A stretch of DNA of 64,000 bases from Seohaeicola zhoushanensis (GTDB lineage Bacteria; Pseudomonadota; Alphaproteobacteria; Rhodobacterales; Rhodobacteraceae), in NCBI RefSeq assembly GCF_014656415.1, contig NZ_BNCJ01000016.1, positions 1 to 64,000 on the forward strand, written 5' to 3'. How positions within the stretch are numbered: the stretch's first letter is position 1; each line of letters starts with the position of its first letter. The notes under the pieces were generated by a model. It searched no databases, was not told the origin of the DNA, and was given only the letters and a program-made list of their open reading frames with translations. Below, in pieces: positions 24,426-31,557 of the stretch. Made by a program: the position numbers and the translations under genes.

Positions 24426-25310
24426 GTGACCCTAAGTCATGCCCGGCTCGATGCCGTTCGCGCCGTGGCCGAATCCGGCTCCTACGCCGCTGCCGCCCGC
24501 CTGCTGGGTGTCAGCCAGCCCAACGTATCCGCACATGTGCGCGCGCTGGAGGCCGAATTCGGTGTCCGGCTCTTCACCCGCGAATCCGGTCGGCTGCAGC
24601 CGACCGGGCTCTGCCTCAAGCTTTGCGATTCCGCCGAAAGGATGGCCGAGGCAAGGAGCGACGCCGAACGCCTGCTGCTGAGCAGATCGTCACTGCGCGA
24701 GGGTAAGATCACCGTCGGTCTTGGCAACGCGATGCCCGGAATGGCCCTCATCGCCGCCTTCCACTGCGCCTATCCCGGCGTGACGCTGCAGGTCGAGACC
24801 GGTTCGCACCAGAAGATCACCCGCTCGGTGGTCACGCACGAATGCGACATCGGCATCCTGCCCGACGTGCCCAACGATCACCGCTTCCGCCGCCAGAACC
24901 TGATGGCCTCCGAGGTCATCGCCATCACCCCGCCAGACCATCCATTGGCGCGGGCGGGCACGGTCACGGCGCGGGCCCTGTCCAACGAACCGTTGATCTT
25001 TCGCTCCTCCGGTTCATCGACCCAGCGTGCCGTCGACCGGATGTTTGCCCGCGCAGGTCTGTCGCCCCGCCCCTTCCTGACGCTCGACGCCCGCGACGGG
25101 CTCTACGAAGCGGTCGTGAACGGGTTGGGCATCGGCTTTCTCTGGCGTGCCAGCACGACCCGGACAGACAGCGTCTCGCATCTGTCGATTGCCGAGATGC
25201 AGGGGTTGAACAGCCACGAGACAGTGTTCAGCCTGAAAGCGACCGAGAGCAAGATCGTCGAGGCCTTCCTTGGTGTAGCGGCATCATTCGACCAAAGCGT
25301 TGAACCCTAG
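24426..25310 (+). CDS. LysR-family transcriptional regulator (GTG start)
   Basis: The 294-residue protein has an N-terminal winged HTH (LDAVRAVAESGSYAAAARLL, SQPNVSAHVRALEAEFGVRLF) and a periplasmic-binding-type effector domain (PLIFRSSGSSTQRAVDRMF, YEAVVNGLGIGFLWRAS). GTG at 24426 has TTGGAGAA about 8 nt upstream and gives the usual family length. A TTG at 24390 is less likely. It is divergent from the HAD-ABC operon, with about 60 nt between them, and probably activates it in response to the imported ligand. Confidence 0.9.
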   Translation: MTLSHARLDAVRAVAESGSYAAAARLLGVSQPNVSAHVRALEAEFGVRLFTRESGRLQPTGLCLKLCDSAERMAEARSDAERLLLSRSSLREGKITVGLGNAMPGMALIAAFHCAYPGVTLQVETGSHQKITRSVVTHECDIGILPDVPNDHRFRRQNLMASEVIAITPPDHPLARAGTVTARALSNEPLIFRSSGSSTQRAVDRMFARAGLSPRPFLTLDARDGLYEAVVNGLGIGFLWRASTTRTDSVSHLSIAEMQGLNSHETVFSLKATESKIVEAFLGVAASFDQSVEP

Positions 25311-25375
25311 GTCTGGCGTTGTCACGTTAGACCGCAATGCGTTGCCGCGGTCGAGTTCTTGGCCTGGTGGATGGC

Positions 25376-25588
25376 ATGCAGCCTCCTTCCGTCAGCTTCA
25401 AGCGCCATCGGTTCCCGCCTGAGATCACCGCCCGTGCGGTCTGGTTGTATGTTCGGTTCAATCTGAGCCTACGCGCGGTCGAGGGAATTTTGCGCGAACA
25501 AGGCATCGACGTGTCCTATGAATCCGTTCGGCGCTGGACGGCCAAATTCGGGCCGCAGATCGCGAGGGGCCTGCGGCGGTGTGAATAG
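25376..25588 (+). mobile_element. IS6-family transposase remnant (N-terminal 70 residues)
   Basis: The frame reads SFKRHRFPPEITARAVWLYV, then NLSLRAVEGILREQGIDVS and YESVRRWTAKFGPQIARGLRR, a good match to the first 65 residues of IS6 transposases. It stops at a TAG before the catalytic DDE domain. It has the same orientation as the remnant at 2628, and the start of a MetX-like pseudogene follows after 11 nt, so an element inserted or recombined here and then lost most of its length. Confidence 0.82.
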
Positions 25589-25599
25589 CCCAGTGTATC

Positions 25600-26441
25600 G
25601 TGGACGCCTTCATCGCTGAGGATTTCACGCTCCAGTCGGGAACCCCCTTCCCCGGCATCCACATTGCCTACAAGACGCATGGCCAGCTCAACGCGGCGCG
25701 CGACAATGCCATCCTGTTCCCCAGCTGGTTCGGCGTCCCGCACGAGACGGTCGAATGGATCATCGGACCGGGCCGCCCGCTCGACCCCCGTCGCTATTTC
25801 ATCATCGCGGTGAGCATTCTTGGCAATGGCCGCTCCTCTTGGCCCAGCAACAGCCCCGCACCCTTCGACCGGGCGCGGTTTCCACTGACCACGCTGCTCG
25901 ACAACGTTCTGTTGCAACGGCGCATGGTGGCCGAACTATGGGGGATCGAGGCTTTCCGCGCGGTGATCGGCCGGTCGATGGGGGCGCAGATCGCCTTGCA
26001 GTGGGGCGCGCTCTTCCCCGAGATGGTGCCGCGCCTCTTGGCACTCTGCGGTTCTGCCCGGACGGCGGCCCACAACTATGGCTTCCTCGACACGATCAGC
26101 AAGGCGCTGCTGCTCGACCCGGCCTACCGGGACGGCAAGTACGACGGCCAGCGGGCGGGCGGGCTCGACCTGATGCGGACGATCTATGACAGCTGGGTCG
26201 TCTGGCAGAACTATTACCGCCAAGGTCTGCACCTGACCGAGTCGACGCCGACCACCCGCGCCTACCTCGACCGTCCGCAGCAGGGACCGCTGCGGGATGC
26301 CAATGACGTGCTGGCCCAGCAGGCTACTTGGCAGAATGCCGATATCAACGCCAACCCCCGGTTTAACGGCGACTTCGAGGCGGCGCTCGGCGCGATATTG
26401 CATTCATCGAACAGGGCATCGCCGATCTGCTCGCCGGCTGA
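25600..26441 (+). pseudogene. homoserine O-acetyltransferase (MetX)-family pseudogene with internal deletion
   Basis: The alpha/beta-hydrolase frame begins at GTG 25600. It matches MetX-like proteins: ARDNAILFPSWFGVPHETVEWIIGPGR, RYFIIAVSILGNGRSS, and a nucleophile elbow GRSMGAQIALQWG with Ser. Homology ends at FEAALGAI near 26398. In the +1 frame the sequence then reads IAFIEQGIADLLAG and TGA (26439-26441), which looks like the normal family C-terminus. About 60-70 residues containing the catalytic Asp and His have been deleted with a frameshift. The uncorrected frame continues to 26556 with unrelated residues. Confidence 0.75.
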
Positions 26442-26502
26442 CATGGGCACGATGCAGCGGAAGAGCTGCCTTTGGCGCGCGGTCCCACTGCAAGTGCCAA
26501 AC

Positions 26503-26538
26503 GAACAGGGGCGCCGGCAACATCCGGCGCCCCTGTTC
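26503..26538 (-). terminator. 15-bp hairpin ending the kinase-ACAD-SDR operon
   Basis: GAACAGGGGCGCCGG (26503-26517) and CCGGCGCCCCTGTTC (26524-26538) are perfect inverted repeats with a 6-nt loop, 14 nt beyond the stop of the leftward kinase gene. On the minus strand it is followed by GTTTGG. It is a strong candidate terminator for that operon. Confidence 0.8.
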
Positions 26539-26552
26539 TCGATCAAACGCGA

Positions 26553-27563
26553 CTAGCCCTCTATGGCCTCCAGCGCCCGGATGGCAAAGCGTTCGGCCAG
26601 CGGTCCCAGCGTGTCCGCCTCGGCCGAGGCGGCGCTGCCGGCGCGGGCGCGGTCGGCGATTCCGACGAAGATGACCGAGAAACGGAACATCGCGAAGGCG
26701 ACATGGAAGGGCGTCAGCGGCGGTGTCGGCAGGGCGGCGGCGTGATAGGCCGCGACGAAGTCGTCTTCCGTAGGGATTCCGCCCGCGCGCCAGTCGGTGC
26801 CGAGGATGCCGCCGTATTCCTCCGGGCCCGACCGCCAGGGCATCACGCAATAGCCGAGATCGGCCAGCGGGTGGCCCAGCGTCGAGAGCTCCCAGTCCAG
26901 CACCCCCACTACGCGCCGCTCGGTCGGGTGGAACATCAGGTTGCCGAGGCGGAAGTCGCCATGCACGATCGAGACCGCCCCGTCATCGGGCGGCAGGTTG
27001 GCTTCGAGCCAGGGCAGCAGCCGGTCGAGCACCGGTACCCGTGGTCCCGTCGACTCGTGGTATTGCCGCGACCAGCGCGCCAGCTGCCGCTCGAAATAGT
27101 TGCCGGGGCGGCCGAAGTCCTCCAGCCCGACATCGCCGGGCCGCACCGCGTGCAGCCGTGCCAGCACGCGCGCCATTTCCAGGTAGATCGCGCGGCGCTC
27201 GTCCGGGGCCATGCCCGGCAGGGTGCAATCGGCAAAGACCCGACCCTCCAGCCGCCGCATCACGTAGAAGGCGGTGCCCAGGACGGCGGTGTCTTCCTCC
27301 AGCCACAGCGCCTCGGGCACCGGCACCTCGCTGTCGGCCAGCGCCCGCAGCACCCGGAACTCGCGCTCGATGGCATGGGCGCCCTTCAGCACCGGCCCCG
27401 CCGGCTTCTTGCGCAGCACCAACCGGGCCGCGCCGAAGTCGACGAACCAGGTCGGGTTCGACTGCCCGCCGCTGATCCGCTGCACCGAGAGCCCGCTTTC
27501 GCCCGGCAGCTTGCCGGTCAGCCAGCGCTCCAGCGCACCAAGGTCGAGATCGGCTGCGCTCAT
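26553..27563 (-). CDS. APH-fold kinase of the LvaA/ACAD10-11 type (4-hydroxyacyl-CoA kinase candidate)
   Basis: The 336-residue phosphotransferase starts with ISGGQSNPTWFVDFG and the ATP-site Lys in LVLRKKP. The catalytic loop is IVHGDFRLGN (Asp and Asn) and the metal Asp is in VLDWELSTLG. The GGQSNPT signature marks the kinases that occur fused to, or next to, ACAD10/11-type dehydrogenases, not antibiotic kinases. In Pseudomonas putida LvaA phosphorylates 4-hydroxyvaleryl-CoA. The ATG at 27563 overlaps the ACAD stop by 4 nt. The small LvaB partner is not seen. A second copy lies at 39297-40301. Confidence 0.82.
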   Translation of the reverse strand: MSAADLDLGALERWLTGKLPGESGLSVQRISGGQSNPTWFVDFGAARLVLRKKPAGPVLKGAHAIEREFRVLRALADSEVPVPEALWLEEDTAVLGTAFYVMRRLEGRVFADCTLPGMAPDERRAIYLEMARVLARLHAVRPGDVGLEDFGRPGNYFERQLARWSRQYHESTGPRVPVLDRLLPWLEANLPPDDGAVSIVHGDFRLGNLMFHPTERRVVGVLDWELSTLGHPLADLGYCVMPWRSGPEEYGGILGTDWRAGGIPTEDDFVAAYHAAALPTPPLTPFHVAFAMFRFSVIFVGIADRARAGSAASAEADTLGPLAERFAIRALEAIEG

Positions 27564-28765
27564 TCCGCCGCATCCCAGCGCCAGAAGTCGCGGCCTTCCT
27601 GCGACAGGTGACGGTTCAGAACCATCTGGTGCACCTCGTCGGCGCCGTCGACCAGCCGTGCCTGGCGGGCATAGCGGTAGATCCATTCTAGCACCGTGTC
27701 CTTGGAATAGCCCCGCGCCCCGTTCACCTGGATCGCAACGTCCGCCGCCTTGTGCAGCAGGTTGGCGACGTGGATCTTCGCCATCGAGACCTCCTTGCGC
27801 GCAAAGCTGCCCCGATCCAGCGCCCAGGCCGCCTTCATCACCAGAAGCCGCCCGATCTCGATGCCCATGGCCAGGTCGCCCATCTTGATCTGGATGCTCT
27901 CACGGTCCGCCAGCCGCACGCCGAAGCCCTGCCGCTCGGCCGCATAGGCCTGGGCGATCTCGGTGCAGCGCTTGGCCAGCCCCAGCCAGCGCATGCAATG
28001 GGTCAGCCGCGCCGGACCAAGCCGCATCTGCGTCACCTTCAGCCCCATGCCCTCGCCCAGCAGCACCCGGTCGGCGCCCAGTTCCATCCCGTCGAAGATC
28101 AGCTCGCAATGGCCGCCATGCTCTTCCGGCCCCATGATCTCGATCCGCCGCGCGATCTCCCAGCCGGGCTCGTCGCGGTGGAACAGGAAGGCCGTCAGCC
28201 CCCGCCGCGGATCGTCCGAGGTGCGCGCCATCAGGATGAAATGCGCCGCGTCCTCGGCCCCGGTGATGAACCACTTGCGCCCTTCGATGACATAGCGGTC
28301 GCCCTTGCGGGTCGCCTTGGTCATCATCATGCCGGGGTCCGATCCGCCGCCCGGATGCGGCTCGGTCATCACGAAGGACGAGCGCACCTTGCCCTCGACG
28401 ATCGGCTTCAGCCAGCGCTCCTTCTGCTCGGGCGTGCCGGCCTGCTCCAGCACCATCATGTTGCCGTCGTCCGGCGCCGCCGAGTTGAACACCACCGGGC
28501 CAAAGATCGAGCGGTTCATCTCTTCATAGCAGACCGCCATGCCCTGCCGGCCAATCCCCTGCCCGCCCGTTTCGGGGCGCAGCTGCAGGCACCACAGACC
28601 CTCGGCCCGGGCCTGGGCGCGCAGCTTCTCCAGCGGCTCGGGCGCGATGTTCTCATGCGCGTCCCAGTTGCTGCGGTCGGCCTCGACCGGCAGGATCCGG
28701 TTTTCGACGAAATCGGCGATGCGCGCGCGGAAGTCCTCGACGCGCGGCGAGATGGTGAAATCCAT
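27560..28765 (-). CDS. acyl-CoA dehydrogenase, ACAD10/11 (LvaC) type
   Basis: The 401-residue FAD enzyme has the ACAD order: N-terminal helices, SSFVMTEPHPGGGSDPGMM and YVIEGRKWFITGA in the middle, and a C-terminal helical domain with QVNGARGYSKDTVLEWIYR. Where classical ACADs have the YEG catalytic Glu, this has VDGADEVHQMV, the DGxDEVH signature of ACAD10/11-like enzymes that act on phosphorylated 4-hydroxyacyl-CoA. The ATG at 28765 follows TGAGGAGC. It is co-transcribed with the kinase, which supports a shared 4-hydroxyacyl-CoA to 2-enoyl or 3-hydroxyacyl-CoA conversion. Confidence 0.88.
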   Translation of the reverse strand: MDFTISPRVEDFRARIADFVENRILPVEADRSNWDAHENIAPEPLEKLRAQARAEGLWCLQLRPETGGQGIGRQGMAVCYEEMNRSIFGPVVFNSAAPDDGNMMVLEQAGTPEQKERWLKPIVEGKVRSSFVMTEPHPGGGSDPGMMMTKATRKGDRYVIEGRKWFITGAEDAAHFILMARTSDDPRRGLTAFLFHRDEPGWEIARRIEIMGPEEHGGHCELIFDGMELGADRVLLGEGMGLKVTQMRLGPARLTHCMRWLGLAKRCTEIAQAYAAERQGFGVRLADRESIQIKMGDLAMGIEIGRLLVMKAAWALDRGSFARKEVSMAKIHVANLLHKAADVAIQVNGARGYSKDTVLEWIYRYARQARLVDGADEVHQMVLNRHLSQEGRDFWRWDAAE

Positions 28766-28775
28766 GTGATGCTCC

Positions 28776-29549
28776 TCAGAGTGACGAGATGTGGTGGCCG
28801 CCATCGACCACGATTTCCGAACCGGTCATGAACCGCCCGAGGTCCGAGACCAGCAGCAGCAGCGGGCCGTCCAGGTCCTCCATCCGCCCCAGCCGCCGTT
28901 GCGGGACCCGGCGGATCAGCGCGTGGCCTTCCTCGGTCTGGAAGAATTCGCTGTTCAGTTCGGTTTCGAAATAGCCCGGGCACAGGCTGTTCACCCGGAT
29001 GCCGTGGCGCGCCCATTCCAGCGCCAGCGATTTCCCGAGCTGCACCAGCCCCGCCTTCGAGGCCGCATAGGCCGAGACATGCCCCGCCACCCGCAGCGCC
29101 AGGATCGAGGCGATATTGACGATGCTGCCGCCGATGCCGGCCTCCTTCATCGCCCGCGCGGTGGCATTGGCGACATGGAAGGGCCCCTTGAGGTTGGTGT
29201 CGATCACCCGGTCGATCGCCGCCGCGTCATGCGCCAGCGCCGGGGCGGCCAGTGTCGTCCCGGCGTTGTTCACCACGATGTCGAAGACCCGCCCGGCCAG
29301 CGCCGTGTCGACCGAGGCCGCGTCGGCCACGTCCATCTCCAGCGCCTCGACCTGTCCGCCGGCCGCGTTCAGCTCGGCGCAGAGCGCTTCGAGCCGGTCG
29401 CGCCGCCGCGCGGCGGTTGTCACCTGCACCCCCTGCCCCGCCAAAAGCCGGGTGAAATGGGTGCCAAGCCCCGAGGATCCCCCGGTGACAAGCGCCCGCT
29501 TGCCCGCCAGTCCGGGCCAGATCGAGGGTTGGGCTGCGGTCTCTGTCAT
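28776..29549 (-). CDS. short-chain dehydrogenase/reductase (classical SDR)
   Basis: The 257-residue NAD(P)-dependent oxidoreductase has cofactor motif VTGGSSGLGTHF, VVNNAGTT, catalytic Ser in NIASILAL and YAASK, and a C-terminal ETELNSEFF lid. GGAGGAAGC sits just before ATG 29549. It is the first gene of the operon with the ACAD and kinase. By analogy with LvaD-type reductases it could interconvert a 4-oxo and a 4-hydroxyacyl-CoA, or oxidise a 3-hydroxyacyl product. The substrate cannot be read from sequence. Confidence 0.85.
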   Translation of the reverse strand: MTETAAQPSIWPGLAGKRALVTGGSSGLGTHFTRLLAGQGVQVTTAARRRDRLEALCAELNAAGGQVEALEMDVADAASVDTALAGRVFDIVVNNAGTTLAAPALAHDAAAIDRVIDTNLKGPFHVANATARAMKEAGIGGSIVNIASILALRVAGHVSAYAASKAGLVQLGKSLALEWARHGIRVNSLCPGYFETELNSEFFQTEEGHALIRRVPQRRLGRMEDLDGPLLLLVSDLGRFMTGSEIVVDGGHHISSL

Positions 29550-29561
29550 GCTTCCTCCACA

Positions 29562-29585
29562 TTTTTCGAGCGAACGCTCTAAAAA
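29562..29585. promoter_or_regulatory. candidate TetR operator between divergent genes
   Basis: A 24-bp near-palindrome has TTTTT and AAAAA ends around GAGCG-AA-CGCTC (29568-29579), with 10 of 12 pairs matching. It lies between the SDR operon and the TetR gene and resembles the GAACG-type half-sites of fatty-acid TetR regulators. Repression of the divergent operon is inferred. Confidence 0.55.
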
Positions 29586-29662
29586 CTGCTTAGAAGGTTG
29601 TGACCGGACAAACAAGCGTTATTGGTGAGGGCGGGAAAACGGATCAGACGGGCCGGAACAGG

Positions 29663-30334
29663 ATGTTGGACAGCACGACGCTCACGACCGAAGCCCTCTG
29701 CCGGTCCATCCTGGAGCGGCACCATGACACCATCCAGATCCAGAAACCCGAATTCGCCATCCGCAAGCTGACCCGGATCATCACCGCCGCGCTCGACCTC
29801 GCCAATGCCAAGAGCTTTCACGGCATGTCGTTGCGCGACCTCTCCGCCGCCTCGGGGATCTCGATGGGCGGGCTCTATGCCTATTTCGACAGCAAGACGA
29901 CCTTGGCGCGGATGATCCTCGAAGAGGTGACGGCGCAGGTGCGGCTGGCGCTCGAAGCGCCGCCCGCCGATGTGGCCGACGACCCGGTGCGCCACCTCGA
30001 ATGGCTGATCGACACCCATATCCGGCTGACCGAGATCCTGCAGCCCTGGTTCGTCTTCAGCTTCATGGAGGCCAAGCACTTCCCCCGCTCGGAACGCCGC
30101 CTTGCCGTCGACAACGAGGCGCTTACCGAAGACTATTTCGCCCGCGTCATCGAACGGGGCCTGCAACAGGGCCGCTTCCGCCCCGATACGCCGGTGCTTC
30201 TGGCCTCGCTCATCAAGCCGCTGCTGCAGGAATGGTATATCAAGCGGTCGAAATACCGCCGCCGCAATGTCAGCATGGAGGAGTACAGCGCCTCGGTGCA
30301 GGCCATCGTGCTGCGCAGCTGCCTGCCCGCTTGA
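29663..30334 (+). CDS. TetR-family transcriptional regulator
   Basis: The roughly 223-residue protein has an N-terminal HTH (RIITAALDLANAKSFHGMSLRDLSAASGISMGGLYAYFDSK) and an all-helical ligand domain (HLEWLIDTHIRLTEI, QPWFVFSFMEAKHFP). The start is uncertain: ATG 29663 is used because it gives a normal length, but GTG 29600, preceded by AGAAGG, would add 21 residues. It is divergent from the SDR-ACAD-kinase operon, and a palindrome lies in the gap. It probably senses an acyl-CoA from that pathway. Confidence 0.85.
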   Translation: MLDSTTLTTEALCRSILERHHDTIQIQKPEFAIRKLTRIITAALDLANAKSFHGMSLRDLSAASGISMGGLYAYFDSKTTLARMILEEVTAQVRLALEAPPADVADDPVRHLEWLIDTHIRLTEILQPWFVFSFMEAKHFPRSERRLAVDNEALTEDYFARVIERGLQQGRFRPDTPVLLASLIKPLLQEWYIKRSKYRRRNVSMEEYSASVQAIVLRSCLPA

Positions 30335-30341
30335 CGCCTCG

Positions 30342-30406
30342 TGTTCAACGTCTTTCATTTTTGTTGAACATGCGCTATGTTCAACAAATCTGATCCTTGT
30401 TGAACA
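30342..30406. promoter_or_regulatory. array of TTGTTGAACA operator-like repeats
   Basis: Copies are a partial inverted one, TGTTCAAC (30342-30349), a perfect 11-bp inverted pair TTGTTGAACAT (30361-30371) and ATGTTCAACAA (30377-30387), and a direct copy TTGTTGAACA (30397-30406) ending 14 nt before the ATG of the next gene. The region is AT-rich compared with its surroundings. It looks like a cooperative repressor site over the promoter of the nucleotidyltransferase-fold gene. The binding protein is unknown. Confidence 0.65.
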
Positions 30407-30420
30407 CAAAGCCCCAGGAC

Positions 30421-31446
30421 ATGTTCCAGCGCCACTCCGCCATCGCCCATGCCGCTTATCACGACCTGCTGCGCTCGTTGCAGGACGATGCGGTCTCAGA
30501 CATGCGCGGCACGCCGACCCGGGTGGCGCGCAACGGCAAGGTCTATTGGTACGACAGCTATCGCGTCGGCTCCGAGGTGCGCAAACGCTATATCGGCGAG
30601 GACAGCGACAACCTGCGGGCGCGCCTCGACAACCACGCCGCGCTGAAAGCGGCGACCGAGGAACGCCGCCGCGCGCGCACCCGGCTGGTGCGCCTGCTGC
30701 GGGCCGAGGGCTTCCTCGGCCTCGACGCCGCCACCGGCAGCCTGCTGGCGGCCATGGCTGCGGCCGGGGTGTTCCGGCTGGGCGGCACCATCGTCGGCAC
30801 CCATGCCTTCAGGCTCTACGAAGGCGAATTGGGCATCCGCTTCGGCCTCGACATGGCGGCGCAGACCGATGACATCGACATCGCCAGTTTCTCGCGCCTC
30901 TCGCTGGCGCTCGAAGATGCCGCCGCGCCGCCGCTCGAAGAGGTGTTCCGCGACTTCGCCTTCGCGCCGCAGCCCAGCCTCGAGGCCGGCCGCACCTGGC
31001 GCTGGAAACAGACGCGCGGCGACACGCTGGTCGAATTCCTGACCCCCTCCTTCGAGGAGGACGAGGGCCTGCGCGAACTCCCCGCGCTCGGGGTCGATGC
31101 GCAGGCGCTGCATCACCTGAACTACCTGATCGCCCAGCCGATCCGCGCCGCCGTGACCTATCGCAGCGGCGTGCTGGTGCAGATCCCCCAGCCCGAACGC
31201 TTTGCCATCCACAAGCTGATCGTCGCCAGCCGCCGCCGCGCCGGGGACGACGCGCTCAAGGCCGAGAAGGACCGCCGCCAGGCCGCCCTGCTGATCGAGG
31301 TGCTGGCGCAGGACCGCCCCGACGAGCTGCACGAGGCCCATCTCGACGCCCTCTCGCGCGGCCCGCGCTGGCGCAAGGCCATCGAAACCAGCCTCCGCCG
31401 CCTGCCCGCAACCGCCCGCCTGCTGGGGGAAATCGGGGGCGGTTGA
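30421..31446 (+). CDS. GSU2403-family nucleotidyltransferase-fold protein
   Basis: The 341-residue protein is alanine/arginine-rich at its N-terminus. Its central domain, GGTIVGTHAFRLYEGELG followed by AQTDDIDIASFSRLSLALE, fits the GSU2403 (NTP_transf_8) nucleotidyltransferase fold, with an Asp-x-Asp pair (DIDIA) as likely metal ligands. ATG 30421 has AGGAC 1 nt upstream. A TTG at 30397 lies inside the operator repeat and is rejected. It has no operon partner. The family is uncharacterised. Related minimal nucleotidyltransferases act as toxins or RNA-modifying enzymes, but nothing here proves that. Confidence 0.75.
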   Translation: MFQRHSAIAHAAYHDLLRSLQDDAVSDMRGTPTRVARNGKVYWYDSYRVGSEVRKRYIGEDSDNLRARLDNHAALKAATEERRRARTRLVRLLRAEGFLGLDAATGSLLAAMAAAGVFRLGGTIVGTHAFRLYEGELGIRFGLDMAAQTDDIDIASFSRLSLALEDAAAPPLEEVFRDFAFAPQPSLEAGRTWRWKQTRGDTLVEFLTPSFEEDEGLRELPALGVDAQALHHLNYLIAQPIRAAVTYRSGVLVQIPQPERFAIHKLIVASRRRAGDDALKAEKDRRQAALLIEVLAQDRPDELHEAHLDALSRGPRWRKAIETSLRRLPATARLLGEIGGG

Positions 31447-31460
31447 GGGGGGCTGAAAGG

Positions 31461-31531
31461 GTGTCCCAGAAACACTCCCAGGACTTTCCCTTGATATTCA
31501 GATACTTGACCCCCCGTCCTAGCTGGGACAC
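31461..31531. repeat. inverted repeat GTGTCCCAG between converging genes
   Basis: GTGTCCCAG (31461-31469) and CTGGGACAC (31523-31531) are perfect 9-bp inverted repeats 53 nt apart, between the converging nucleotidyltransferase-fold and acyl-CoA synthetase genes. The enclosed sequence is AT-richer (TTGATATTCAGATACTTGAC). It could be a remnant of a small mobile element or a long-range terminator. Confidence 0.5.
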
Positions 31532-31557
31532 TTTCCGAAGGCCGTTTTCAGGCCCCC

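Noticed and set aside
26553-27563. Aminoglycoside resistance kinase
   Set aside because: The APH fold is shared, but the GGQSNPT signature and the overlap with an ACAD gene point to the LvaA/ACAD10-11 class.
30361-30406. LexA box upstream of the nucleotidyltransferase-fold gene
   Set aside because: Alphaproteobacterial LexA sites are GTTC-N7-GTTC direct repeats. Here the elements are inverted TTGTTGAACA copies with different spacing.
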